Of a stretch of 54,111 bases of DNA, positions 24,055 to 36,663 are shown in pieces. A model generated the notes under the pieces. It worked only from the letters and a program-made list of their open reading frames with translations. It ran no database searches and was not told the DNA's origin. Where the stretch lies: NCBI GenBank assembly GCA_000320545.1, contig ADNK01003062.1:1-54111 (forward strand), given 5' to 3'. Positions within the stretch are counted from its first letter, which is position 1. Each line of letters begins with the position of its first letter. The stretch comes from Bigelowiella natans CCMP2755. Lineage: Eukaryota > Cercozoa > Chlorarachniophyceae. Both the position numbers and the translations under genes were made by a program.

Positions 24055-25102
24055 TATCATCATCATAATTGTTCATAGAATTCGAAGACCACAAGGTAGA
24101 CGTGCCTTCAGTAGCAGCAGCAGCTACCCCTGCCCCCCCTTTTCACCATATTGCTGCTCTACTAATCCCTTGATTTTTGTGATTTGTATAATTTACCATG
24201 GTGCAAATAATAAGCACAAATCTTCGCGAAACGTTAGCAACCTTAATATAGATTATGGGGGGGGGGGGGGGGAGAAGCAAAAACACTAACTATCGAAACC
24301 ACGAGTAACCGACTCTCCTATAAACGAAGAGATAATCGAAGGAAATACAATAAATCAACTTGTTTTGTCAATGGGGTGACTGTTAGATAGGTAAGAAAGA
24401 TATCGCTGCTATTTCAAGTGTATGTTCTTCATACAGGTTAGGTTCTTTCGATTCGTACAATTTGTGTATCATGAGTATGGTTACGGTGATGGTGAAACTA
24501 TGTACTATCATGATCATCACCATCGCCTACTTATTATCACCTGATGAGAAAGTACATGCATTTGCGACAAAACTAGAATGGATGATAGATTCTGGCCCCA
24601 GTAGCAGAAAAATGAAGCAAAAATAACGAAGCTGGACATTCCTACAAACACATATTTGTAGTTGTGATTTATTAATCATATTTTAACTTGACGAGGATAG
24701 CAAACGAAGGAAGAAAACCACAAGAGGAAGAGGAAAAGGATCAGGATTATAGGCAGGATTGGGGATGATGGATATCCTTATTTGCTTCCTTCGTTATTCT
24801 TCATCTGACATAATCGTGGCAGTGCTTATGATGCTGCTCTTGATACAATCCACCTCCTCTCCTCGTACTAGCTTCTAATACGATTCAGGGGGGGGGGGGG
24901 TCTATTTCTCTTCTGTCTGTTCTACACATCTTTTCTCTCCCCTCCTCTACTTTAAACAACACCTCTCTTTCCTCCTCTACTTTATATACTAGCATTCTAA
25001 TGTGCTGCTGATCCAATAATGTACTTCAAGACTCTATTTCCTCCTCCTCCATGAAGAAATTGCATCTTCTTCTTCATCATCATCATCATTATCACCATCA
25101 TC

Positions 25103-25137
<35 letters not shown>

Positions 25138-26496
25138 CCAGCAGTCTCCTCCTCAATACTATCCCCAATGGTAGATAGTGTGGCAGCTGTAGAGTTAAAC
25201 AAGACTGAAGGCTCTCCCTAGTCATAAACAATAAGAACAAGGAAGAAGATCATAAACAAGACTGAAGGCTCTCCCTAGTCATAAACAATAAAGAACAAGG
25301 AAGAAGATCGACACAGTTTAAAATAATCGCTAATAACAACAATACAATGTTCAAGTGTATATGTTGTGGTAGTAGTGTTAGATTTCTCTGCATCATTATC
25401 ATCATCATCATCATCATCATCACTCGCCACACAAGAAGCAAATCAATCTATACATACATACTGATATACATACTATACATACATGCATACATACTGCGTA
25501 TTGACCTCAAGGAAAAAGCTCGACGGAATGAGAAATATTGCGGCCCAAAGACAGGAGCACATGTGAAATACCACTGATATGAGAGAGTAAGGAAGTAAGT
25601 GATGAGGAGGAGGAGGAGGAGGAGGAAATTATAATAACTATACAGTGATGATAAAAGACAGAGGGCAACGCAAGCAGAAGGATGTTGTTTCTCTCGCTGT
25701 TAAGTAATGTATGTATGTATGTATGTATGTATGTAGCACCAAAATATCCTTACGTCAACTCTTATTTCTTCTTCTTCTTCTTCTTCCCTCTCCTCCTCCT
25801 CCTCCCCCTCCTCCTCTTATGATCAACACAGGATTCAACGAATAACTACTACTACTACTAATAATAATAATAATAATACTTGGATGGAAAGATGTATTTC
25901 TAAGAGCTCTCTTTGCATACAACGATTGTATTGTAGATATTAGCCCTGCAAATACCTGTAATAAGAGACAAGAAAAAGCATCAACCAGCAGTATAGATGA
26001 TGAGGTATTATTAACATTTCTTACCCCATATACAACAACATATATTCTCTACATGACGGATGATGCTGTCTATTCATTGCTGTGTTAATTTAATATTAGC
26101 ACCACAAAATAAAACTGCTACGACAACAACTTACAAACACACAATGCTAGTACTAATACTAAAGCAACTTCACTGTGAGTGAAGAGATGTTTGTATCATC
26201 ATGATCATCATCAACTTCTCTTCCTACCGCAGCAGCAAATCCGTCTGCTTTTATTTCCATTTCAGTAACAGCAGATAGAACCACCCCAAGGATGATAGGA
26301 AATAAGGATAGCAGTGTAGTTAAAGGCTGACACTTCCCATAAAAAATGAACAGTAAAATCACTGTAAAAACGGGAGACGAAGCCTGTTAGATAAATATGG
26401 GGGGGAGGAGGAGAGGTGTGTTGTATCTTTATAGAATAGAATAAGTATACCACCACCTTCAGTATAGTATAGTATGTGAATAGTTGAATCGCTTAA

Positions 26497-26539
<43 letters not shown>

Positions 26540-26603
26540 TGCTCATTATTTAGTTTTCAATGAACTAAAGAAGGTTGGCCACATCCAAGTCCTGCTACTA
26601 CTA

Positions 26604-26637
<34 letters not shown>

Positions 26638-26940
26638 GGTGTGTTGTATAATTATTATTATTATTATTATTAGTAGTAGTAGTAGTATTTTTGTCATCGA
26701 ATCATCTCCATCAATAGCAGCCTATTGGCGTGCAGCATGGATGATAATTCCACAGAAAAAAAGCATTCAACAAGTAGGTTGTTGTCGTTGTTTTGCGTCC
26801 AACTAAAAAGATGCAAATTTTTGCAGTTTTATCCTCTTTATTTTTATAATCCCCTGGCTCTCTCTCATTTCCTCTCTTTTCACTTGCTATTGGTAGTTTG
26901 TGGTCTCCATTACTACTGCTGCTGCTACTACTACTACTAG

Positions 26941-26972
<32 letters not shown>

Positions 26973-27202
26973 CTTCTTCTTCTTCCTCTTTGTCTGCTGC
27001 TACTTACTACCTTAACAGTGTGTGTGAGGGATGCAGCAACACTCTGATAGCTAAAGTAAGTCAAGAACCTTCCCAACGTTAAGGTTATCTGATAAACATT
27101 GATGTAGACAACACTAACTAATGTGTGATAGAAAGAAAGAAAGAGAGAGAGAGAGAGTGTGTGTGTGACTGACGGCTGGCGAAAAGAGAAGATGAGTATC
27201 CC

Positions 27203-27238
<36 letters not shown>

Positions 27239-27314
27239 AACCATCATCATCATTCTCGCTACTGCTTAGTTAGGAACAAAAAGCTCAAGAAGATCTTTTG
27301 CTCTACCCCTGAGA

Positions 27315-27346
<32 letters not shown>

Positions 27347-28494
27347 CCCCAACAGGCATGGCCGCAAGGAAGATTCTTGGCTTTATTAAATTCGAAAAAC
27401 CACAACCTAATAGCATAATAGTGAAAAGAAAAACCTTTACATCCAATACTCATCGATCAATACAAAATAGAGCACAAGAGATAAGAGAACAACAAGAAGA
27501 GATAAGAAGGTGAGGGAGAGAAGAAGAAGAAGAAGAAGAAGAAGAAGAAGAAGAAGAAGAAGAAGCAGGTGGAGGAATTAATAACATATTTCTTATTAAA
27601 CGAGCATTCTCTCTGTTTATTTGTTTATTGTTTCTGCACAGGATAGATTGATCCACCAACCTAACAGAAGAATAATGTCTAACATTCCTCCAATAAACAT
27701 TTGCCCTCCTGCAAGCGTCATTGGCTTTGGTGATCGTTTAATAAACCGCTGAATGAAATAAGGGAGTGGGGGGGGAAGGTGCATGCAAGTCGTTTACAAA
27801 ATTGGGATGTTAGCAGAGCTACTGTCGTGGTATAAAGGTACTTATCCTATTTTAGTTTGTACGTAATCACTGACAATGACGCATTATTCGCTCTCTCAAT
27901 GCCTTTGATTTGATCAATCACACATTATTTTATGCAGTGTTGGCTTCTTGTGTGATTCTTGGATTCTTCAACTAGTATTTTATACATCATTGTGTGATTC
28001 TTGGATTCTTTAACTAGTATTTTATGCATTCACTTGTGCGTTTTTATCAGTACCAGACAACATTTATTTACTTATGCTATATCATCATTGTGTTCTCTTT
28101 CAACTGCCTCCTCCTCCTCTTCCTCTTCCTTTATTTCTTCACCTTAGAAGCTATGGTTCCAACTATAGCGAACAAGTACCAGATTACTATCAGCGCCCCT
28201 GTCTATAGGAGTGAGATATCGGGGAATTCAACAAGGGGCAGGTGGGATATCATGTGAGTGAGGTAAACAACGCATCAAGACCAAGAAGTAAGAAGTAGTA
28301 ATGAGAGCGGAGCTATTATTTCTTAACTATTATGATACCCATGAGGCATGCAGCTTAGGTGGAAGCTTGTCTTTGTGGCCCTGCATCATCTTCAGCGCAC
28401 GCTTGAAAGTAAATATATTAACATTAACAGCAGTCGCTCGCTTTTCTGTTCCCTGTGCCTTGTTTCCACCGCCACCATTATTTGTCTTCATCAT
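23288..28494 (-). CDS. Triose-phosphate translocator / nucleotide-sugar transporter family protein
   Basis: Thirteen exons chain with matching phases: 28494-28339, 28202-28143, 27748-27661, 27406-27348, 27088-27011, 26383-26228, 25955-25880, 25573-25506, 25217-25139, 24641-24541, 24241-24197, 23810-23740, 23438-23288 (about 395 residues). It is an antiporter-type carrier of the drug/metabolite superfamily, with about ten spans. Family landmarks in order: LIVIWYLFAIVGTIASK, RSPKPMTLAGGQMFIGG, YQSVAASLTHTVKASSPVF (the VAVSFTHTxKAxxPxF signature), PLTTLLSLFPIILGVVLSAV, TEMEIKADGF, STIQSLYAKRAL, NLSSILVLSQMHVLSHQVAN, SRRFVLIICTMIYFG, TKMVGILLALSGFF. The Lys in THTVKA and the SRR after VAN correspond to substrate-contact regions of plastid members. 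Substrate and membrane are not certain: no clear plastid transit peptide, so Golgi/ER or plastid envelope are both possible. The C terminus is ambiguous: splicing to an exon ending at 23659 would give a short end (SRRSKS). Confidence 0.88.
25197..25309. repeat. 57-bp tandem duplication carrying a duplicated 3' splice site
   Basis: Two almost identical units (25197-25253 and 25254-25309, one added A in the second) each contain GACTGAAGGCTCTCCCTAG. On the minus strand each unit gives an intron-like end (...tgactag|GGAGAGCC) followed by the first bases of exon 9 of the TPT-family gene. Only the copy at 25217 leads into an open exon; use of the other meets an in-frame TAG. Confidence 0.92.
27948..28031. 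repeat. 42-bp tandem duplication in an intron
   Basis: TTGTGTGATTCTTGGATTCT with the next 20 or so bases occurs twice in direct succession, with three mismatches. It lies inside the second intron of the TPT-family gene, away from either splice site. Confidence 0.88.
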
Positions 28495-30470
28495 ACTATC
28501 TATCTTCTTGGGAAAACCCGATCTACACTTGAATCAACCAGAAGTTACTGACACTCGCCGTTGAAAGTAGGATCCCATCCCCCCAGAATGATGCTTGTGC
28601 TTTTCGTCATCGTCATCAGAGGCGTAGACGGGGGGAACGGGGTCAGATGGGTTTTTGGTTAGCCTTGTCTTCAAGTGTTTATATCATGCTATTTTATGTC
28701 TACGACATCAAGAATGTCCAGTTTTCATCTAAAATAATAAGAGTCTTCTTGTCTTAGCACTGATCAATGTTTTCGGTTTGCAATTTGAAGTAAAAAAGGA
28801 TGGACATTCACTTCTGCGACATGAAATATTTATTGTCGTAACTATGAGACCACAAAGCAGGAAATGCTGCAACATAAGAATAAGACAACGCAATCCATTG
28901 TGTCATTGACGTAATTGATTTTGAAGTCGCATCTTGAAAAACGGCAACATGCATGTGCACTATCAAAGTGCTGACTACCTCCTCCATCATTGTGCTCACT
29001 TGAATGCTGTCAATTGAATGCTGTGAGAAACCCTCATGCTCGGGCTAGCGGGGCCCTGCATCTCCTGCCTACTCTTCATTTTTTGATGCCCCTGACTCTG
29101 TCAAGACCAAATTTTTGCTTGGTGCCCTCTCGGTTGTCTCCAACGTTGATCTCCGTGTGGACACAGCTGTCAGGAATCGAAGTTCCTGCTCAGGGTGGAT
29201 GCCTTGCGTCGTCGCCATTTTTGTTGCCAGTGCAGTTGTGTTGCTTCTCAATGTTCAGATCGTGTGCCAACTTGCATGATCCCTGCTAGTTTGCCAGTCA
29301 GTCCTCACTAAAGCCAGTTCGTGCACTGCAAGTCTTGCCACACTTTGGAAGTGTGGTTTTTCATCGTTGTTCGTTGTTCATTGTTCATTGTGCCCGTTTC
29401 ACCCAAACCTCCTCGGCTGTGCATGAGTGTGTGTGTGTGTGTGTGTGTTCTCTTCACATTCACTTCCTCAACTAGTGAACCAGGGCGTGGGCCCAGCTAG
29501 CCAGACTAGCAGAGTCGTTCTGGCACGTGGCGCGCTGGCGCGCAAGGTGATTGCATGCGCCCAAGTCCAAGCACGCTGCGCGCAACAGGCAGGCCATCAT
29601 CAAGGTTCTTTGAGTGCCACCTGGATCTAGGGATGAATGATGGCACGACGAACAGTTCTGAGGTTGCATCATCGCGTGTGCATCATTGTGTGCACAAAGT
29701 AGGATTCGATCAAGCAAGCTAGCAACTCTGGAAGTGCACAGCGAACAAAAAAAGACGTGTCGCGCTGGCATGCACGCATTGACGATGCAGGTGCAGCGCG
29801 ATCGCAGCAGCACACACAGCATGCAGCCTGGACCCTGCAGCGTCTCACGTCTAGCTAGATGTTCCTGTCTAGCTGTGCATGGACTTGTGAGTCCCTGCAC
29901 GTGTAGCTAGGTAGACACACACGTCACAGACAATGCACGTGTGTGGACTTGCAAGTCCCTGCACCTGCACAATCGCAGCTGCACTTCGATCCAGGTTCAC
30001 TCCTGTCACATCTGCCAGTCTCGCGCGCGCATGTGGCGTTGTTGACAATTGCATCTCATCATTGCACACGTGGCTGCACACTGTGCTACACCGCAGTCAT
30101 GCATGCTAGCCTAGTAGCATTCACATGAGCATTTTGTAATTGCTCAAGAATGTGCATGCAGAGCATCTAGATGCATATACATCAGGGACTCATCGCCTTC
30201 TCATCACACCTGCTAGCATGGCTACGCTAGATGGCCATGCTGCATGCCTGGTGCTTTGAGATGCTCATGCGTCATTCCCATGATTGTTACTGCCACTTTT
30301 CATTTACTACTATGGACTGTAAGTCGTTGTTCATTCAGCAGTTGCTTTATTGTTATTACTGTTATTATCATATTTTTTCCGACACTTGTGCCCCTTTGTG
30401 TGCGTACGTACGTACACACGTACGTACGTGTGTGTATGTATGTTTCACTGCTGCGTGCATCTACTACCGT
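28495..30470. other. Intergenic region: TPT-family 5' flank and TGCA-rich block
   Basis: 28495-28990 is probably the promoter side of the TPT-family gene; a 63-residue minus frame there has no family resemblance. From about 29000 to 30300 lies another block rich in TGCA, CATG, GCTAGC and CACGTG, with a (GT)n tract at 29427-29449 and ACGTACGTAC repeats near 30404-30430. No gene is supported. The chromatin gene ends at 30471. Confidence 0.55.
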
Positions 30471-30828
30471 CTAATTAAACCATTGACTTAGCTTGGCGAG
30501 TGATGATGGAGCACTTCTTCGCATCTTCTTCTTCCCAGTACTACTAATACTACTCTTGGTGCTGCTATCATCGTCATTTCCTCCACTGCTGCTCCTGTCT
30601 TTATTAGAGCATTCTTCCTCTTTTATCATCCTCCTTCCTAAAGATGACGACGACTCACCCTCCACCACATTCTCATTACCATGACTATTGTAGTTGTCGT
30701 AATCATGAACATCGTATTCTTGGTGTCCTTCAGTAGTAGCAGCAGCACTCTGATTCCTCGCCTGGAACTCCTCCTCCTGCTGCTCTTTCCTATCATCATA
30801 TTCAATACTACAACCATAATCACTATTG

Positions 30829-30870
<42 letters not shown>

Positions 30871-31945
30871 TTCTGTTTTTGTGATACTATTTTGATGCTT
30901 TTTTTGAGGTCCTGGGTGGCAACCCATAGAATCATTGAGTTATTCTTATCAACATCACATTTTACTCCAAACTGTAAGATGCCGTCTTTATACTTCTTTC
31001 TCTTAAAAGTACCTGGGTACCATTTCTGTCTATACCTGAGAAGAAAAGAGATAAGTAAGGTACATCATAATAATGAGAATAAGAATGAGATGATGATGAT
31101 GATGATGATGATAATTGGTCTACTACACTCACACCTTGCTACGACACGATCTTCAGGTGAAAGTGTGTGCCGTACTTGATGCTGGTCCTCCTGCTGCTGC
31201 TGCAGTGTCGGTGATGACAGCGAGGACAACGACGATGACGATGATGATGATGATGATGATGATGCCGTCCGACGTGATGGAGGAGGGGGAGGAGGAGGAG
31301 GGGGTCTATTTTTCTGCTGTTTGTGATGATATCGTCGGTGGGAGGCTGCTTCTCCTCTTCCTTCATCTTCGCTGTCATCATTATCTTCTTGTTCTTCTTC
31401 ATCGGGATGATGATAGTGATGATGATGATGATTATGATGATGATTATGATGAAAATCATTGGTGGTATCCTTGTTGTGACAGTGCTGCTCCTCCATCTCT
31501 TTCTTTTCCTTTTCCTCTTCTTCTTGTTCTTCTTCTTGTTCAAGGGAGGGTTGGACGAGCATGGATGTCCACACTCTGATTCCTCCTCCTCCTCCTCCTC
31601 CTGCTGCTGCTGCTCCTGCAGCATTTTTCTTCTCCTTCTTCATCTTCTTCTTTGGGTGTACACAGTATCGAATCTTTGATCCAAACTCTTTTTGACTTCC
31701 GTGTTTACGGCAATATAACCAGCTTTCTCCCTCCTCGCCAAGCAAGAACCGCACTTTATCGAGATAACACGAAGATCTATACGCGCATACCAAATGGTAC
31801 TTTTTACCACAATTAGAAACCTGAGTTTTGATAATTACATCATAACGTTATTATTACTTAGCAGCACGATCGTAAGTCTATTGCTTATCATTATTTTTAT
31901 TTTTGGTTTATTAATTATTACTAGTAAAAAAAAAGAGCATACATC

Positions 31946-32001
<56 letters not shown>

Positions 32002-32312
32002 ATTGTGTATATATATATACATTAATATATATTACACAGCACTCCATTGTTGCTCCAGGTGAGTCGCACAAGCAACAGACTTGATGTCGCCCTGCCTTAA
32101 TCGCCTTTACAGCACTGGATTTGCGTATACTTCCCGTCTTTTCTGCAACACAAGGACTGAACTTTAGGCAGAACTTATGAGCATAAATTCCTTTTCCTGC
32201 ACGAACCTGTTAAAATAGGATAGTAGTAGTAGTAGTAGTATTAGTAGTGGTCAGTTTGTAGTCAATCAACGCTAATAATATATTTGTACTCCAATTTTGG
32301 CCATGGCATATC

Positions 32313-32366
<54 letters not shown>

Positions 32367-32403
32367 CGTTTGTGTGCGTGCCATTGTCTTGGCTATTTAT
32401 TCG

Positions 32404-32434
<31 letters not shown>

Positions 32435-32841
32435 GTCATCATCACTATATAATATATCACCAATTTTCCTTCTCCAAGTTTCCCATGACCGCTTTTGTGG
32501 CATAAAGAACACCGTAATTGAGGAGTAGTTGTTGTTGTGTATGAACGAAGAGACGATATCATACGGCTTGAAGAGGAGGCGGCTAAGGAGGAGGAAGAAG
32601 AAGAAAAAGAAGATGATGATGATGATAATGATGCGGGATGATGTCCTGTAGCAGCACAACTACCACCACCACCACCACCACCACGACCACGACTATTGCT
32701 GCTGCCACTTCTGATAGAGGTGGTTTTGATAGCGGGTCTGGTACTAGTACACTGCTGGGTGATATTATTTTTGTTATTATCATTAATAAGAATAATGTTG
32801 CGCTTGTTGTTCCAATGGGGCTGCATCATGAAATCTCGTTT

Positions 32842-32878
<37 letters not shown>

Positions 32879-33136
32879 GACGGACGATTGTCATCATCAA
32901 CACCATCATAATCGTAACTAATCGAAGCTGCACTAGGGTTGTTCTGCTGCATTTTTAATGCATCATATTTTAATGCCTCCTTACTTGTTCCTCTTCTTCT
33001 CCTCCCTGATCTTTCTTCTTGTTCTTTTCCCCCGTCATTCTTGTAGTAATCTTCTCCCTCCTTTCCTTCCTCTATCATCACCATCTTCTTCCTCTTTTTC
33101 TTAGCTATTATCATCCTTTTGTTCCTACCCTCTTCC

Positions 33137-33168
<32 letters not shown>

Positions 33169-33364
33169 CTCCTCCTCCTCCTCCTTTCCTTTGATTATCA
33201 TCATCTTCTTCCCTGCTGCTGCCTCCTCCTCCTCCTCCTCCTCCTCCTCCTCCTCCTCCTTCATATTCTTTGCCTTGTCACACAGAGCACAAACTCGCTG
33301 CTCAAAAGGCGTATCCCACCGATATTCCGGATGCCTAGTTGCAATACCATCAATTATAAACAAG

Positions 33365-33395
<31 letters not shown>

Positions 33396-34931
33396 AATGA
33401 GATTGTACCTTTCTGGGTCTTTCCTCCGTCTGCATATGTGGCAAATGCGGAGATTCCATTGCTGGCGTGTGGTAGACCGGGTACTACGTGAACTTCTCAT
33501 TACAACAGCCGCCTATATTATATCAATCAATGTAAACTTCTCATTACAGCAGCAGCCGCCTATATTATGTCAATGTCAATGTCAATGTCAATGTCAATGT
33601 CAATGCATGCACTTTTTATTAGGGTTTACTGCACGAATATTGTAATCACTATTCTATTCTAAAAACGACAAATATAGTCTTTGTGCAAGTAGTAGTAATA
33701 GTAGTAATAGTAGCGAAAGCATCATCACTACCATCCTTCTCACTAATTATTGAGCATTATTATCACGGGTTATTCCACCACCACCACCAATACTATCTTC
33801 CCCTCCTCCTCCTCCTCCTCTGTAAGTTTATAGCTGTATTCTCTCTTTCTGCTACTAGCTAGACTCACTAAATAACCTACCCCGCTGCTCGACGATTCTT
33901 GTTCTTTCTTCCTTTGTGTAGCTGTGCAAATAGGACAGTGCCAAGGGAACTCCGACGGAGGGAATTTGTTTAGAGGGTTGAGTGGTTTCCCAATACAACG
34001 TAAATGCCATGCTCTTACGCATGTGTCGCAGCAAAGAAGACGATTATACCAATCTGAACCTCCTCCACATTTGTGACATGTATCCAGGTGTGGGGCTATG
34101 ATGTAAAAGAGGAGGAGGAGGAGGAGGAGGAGGAAGAACGATGGGTAGGGAAGTAGCAAAACAAAAATATAAAAACCACATAGAAATGAATAAGAGGAAG
34201 GTGAAGATAGACATAATGATGATGATGATGACGATGATAATGATGATCACGACGTATGATCATTATCATCATCATTGCAATCATCATCTAACGATACTAC
34301 TAGCACCACCTGTTTCTGAATCCTTTGGGGTAGAGTACCCCATGAATTTATGAGGCAATATAAAAACCCTTAGTACTTGTGATGATCTCTCTCTTTTTAC
34401 GCATCTTAGTCGTAGATTCTTGAGGTTGATATATTCCTTCCTATTTCGCAGCTTTGCTTCCAATCTCGCCGCTTCCTCAAACTCTCCTCTTCCTGTGGAA
34501 CTTGATTCATCATCACCAGATGATGATGCTGTTCCAGCTACTACCCTCCTCCTCCTTCTCCTCCTCCCTATTATTTTGGATGATGATGCTGCCTCTTTAT
34601 GCTGCTGATTCTTCTTCTTAAACACCATTTCTCTGCTGCTGTTTCGATTTTCCGTCTTCTTCTGTTATTTAGTTAGTTAATTAGTACGTAAGTAGCAGCA
34701 GCAAGTGGATGATGATTGATCATGGACAATCGATCAGATTGATCGAAGACAAATCTGAACAAGCAACATGAGAGAGAGAGAGAAGAAAGGAAAAGAAATA
34801 AAAAACTGCTTCTCCGTCTTCTTTTTCTGCTTGTTCTTTGTTGTTTATTGATAATGTTTGATTCTTGTCTGATAAAGAAAAGGTCCATCTAAACCGCACA
34901 CAAGATTTCCGACACGTACTACGCAATGGCA

Positions 34932-34965
<34 letters not shown>

Positions 34966-35039
34966 GTGGGTGTTATGACTCATTGACATTCATACATATC
35001 ATCTACCTCAACTATTCTTTCATCATCTATACAAATTGC

Positions 35040-35070
<31 letters not shown>

Positions 35071-35762
35071 ACTTGATATCATTACTACAACTACTAGTTG
35101 CTACTATTCAAACCATTCACACTTATTACTACTACTACTTCCGACTATACACACCTGCGATGCAGCAGTAGCAGCAGAACTGCTAATCATACGTCTTCTT
35201 CTTCCTCCTCCCTTCCTTGCACCTACCTGCTTACTACTGGTGGTGGAAAGATTATGGTGGTACCCATTACTACTCCTCTTTTTCTTCTTTATCATCATCA
35301 TCATCATCTTGCGCTGCTGCTGCTGCTGTCGTTGTTGTTCCTTTTGCTGCTGTTTCTTCTTCAACATCTTCTGTGTTTGTAATTCTTCCTCCTCCTCCAT
35401 CTTTTTCCTCCTCCTTTGCTCTATCTCTTGTTCCTTCTTTGCCTCATTTAACCACTTTCTTATATTAGGTAAAGCTTCTCTGTGATGGTGCTTCCTTAGT
35501 GTTGTTGTTGATGGTGACGATGATGATGCAATATCGTTCTTGAGCTGTGTGAGAGATGGTAATCTTAGCAGCGCTGTAGCGATGTTTATTCTGTGAGTAC
35601 GTTCTGTTTCCTCTATCTCTTGACTCATCACCTTGGTAGCTGCATCATCATCGATTAATGCATCATAGTTAAACGAATGAAGAATAATTGACATCTCAAG
35701 AAACAGCACATACTAATAGCTTCAGAAATGGCTAACGTGTGATTGTACCCACTAAAAATGAT

Positions 35763-35815
<53 letters not shown>

Positions 35816-36632
35816 TATATTTTATTATATATTATATATTATATTGAATTGATACCTCCAAGTTGAACCAAACGCCATCCATGCACACGAGAAGAGGCAT
35901 TAGCTGCAAAACCCATTTTTCTCCAAAATGGTACTGCATCAGAACTAGCACACGCTATACTCAAGGTAACACCGTTCTTTCTCACAAGATCTTGCATTAG
36001 ATGCAATAGCAATCTTCCATAGCCTCTTCTTTGAAGAGTTGGATTGGTTGCAATGAATAAGACTTCCAGTAGTCCCTGAGCAGCATGGACTTTCACGGTT
36101 GCACAGCTTACTACTTGCTGTGCACCGTCTTCATTCTAACGAGGAGGAGGAGGAGGATGCAGGGAAGGGGGAAGGAGAGAAAGGGGGAGAGAGAGGGAGA
36201 TTGACCCAATCGATTATTTTTGAAAAACAATCTTGAATTATGAAGGAGGTGATGGTGGTTGTGTTGTTTTTATTGTTGTTGATGATGGTGGTGGCTTCAT
36301 CAACCCTTTTATGTAGTGTATTATTAGATGGTGAAGGAGGAGGAACTTTCATACATTCATTGATGCTTACTCATAACGTCGCTCCTTAATGTACTTCAAC
36401 TCATCGCTATCATCATCACTTTACATATCCATCAACCCCTCCCAACTTGATGATGCCATCTCACCTTGATAGACAAAATTACAGTTCTGAAGCTGCGGAA
36501 ATCTTGCTTACTATTGCAATGTGCTCTAACAGCCGCCTGTAGGTGAAAATGGCAATAATAATATTTAAGGGGTGATAATTAGTAGTAGACAAGCAGTAGT
36601 AGCAGTAGCAAACCCACCTAGCACGTATCCAA

Positions 36633-36663
<31 letters not shown>

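Noticed and set aside
31115-31679. Long plus frames opposite the chromatin gene
   Set aside because: Met, Leu and Phe runs from GAT and TCC repeats; the minus-strand exon carries the extended PHD motifs and a consistent phase.
33019-33645. 208-codon plus frame rich in Leu, ending in Cys/Gln repeats
   Set aside because: Antisense of the Glu-rich exon and the TGTCAA repeat.
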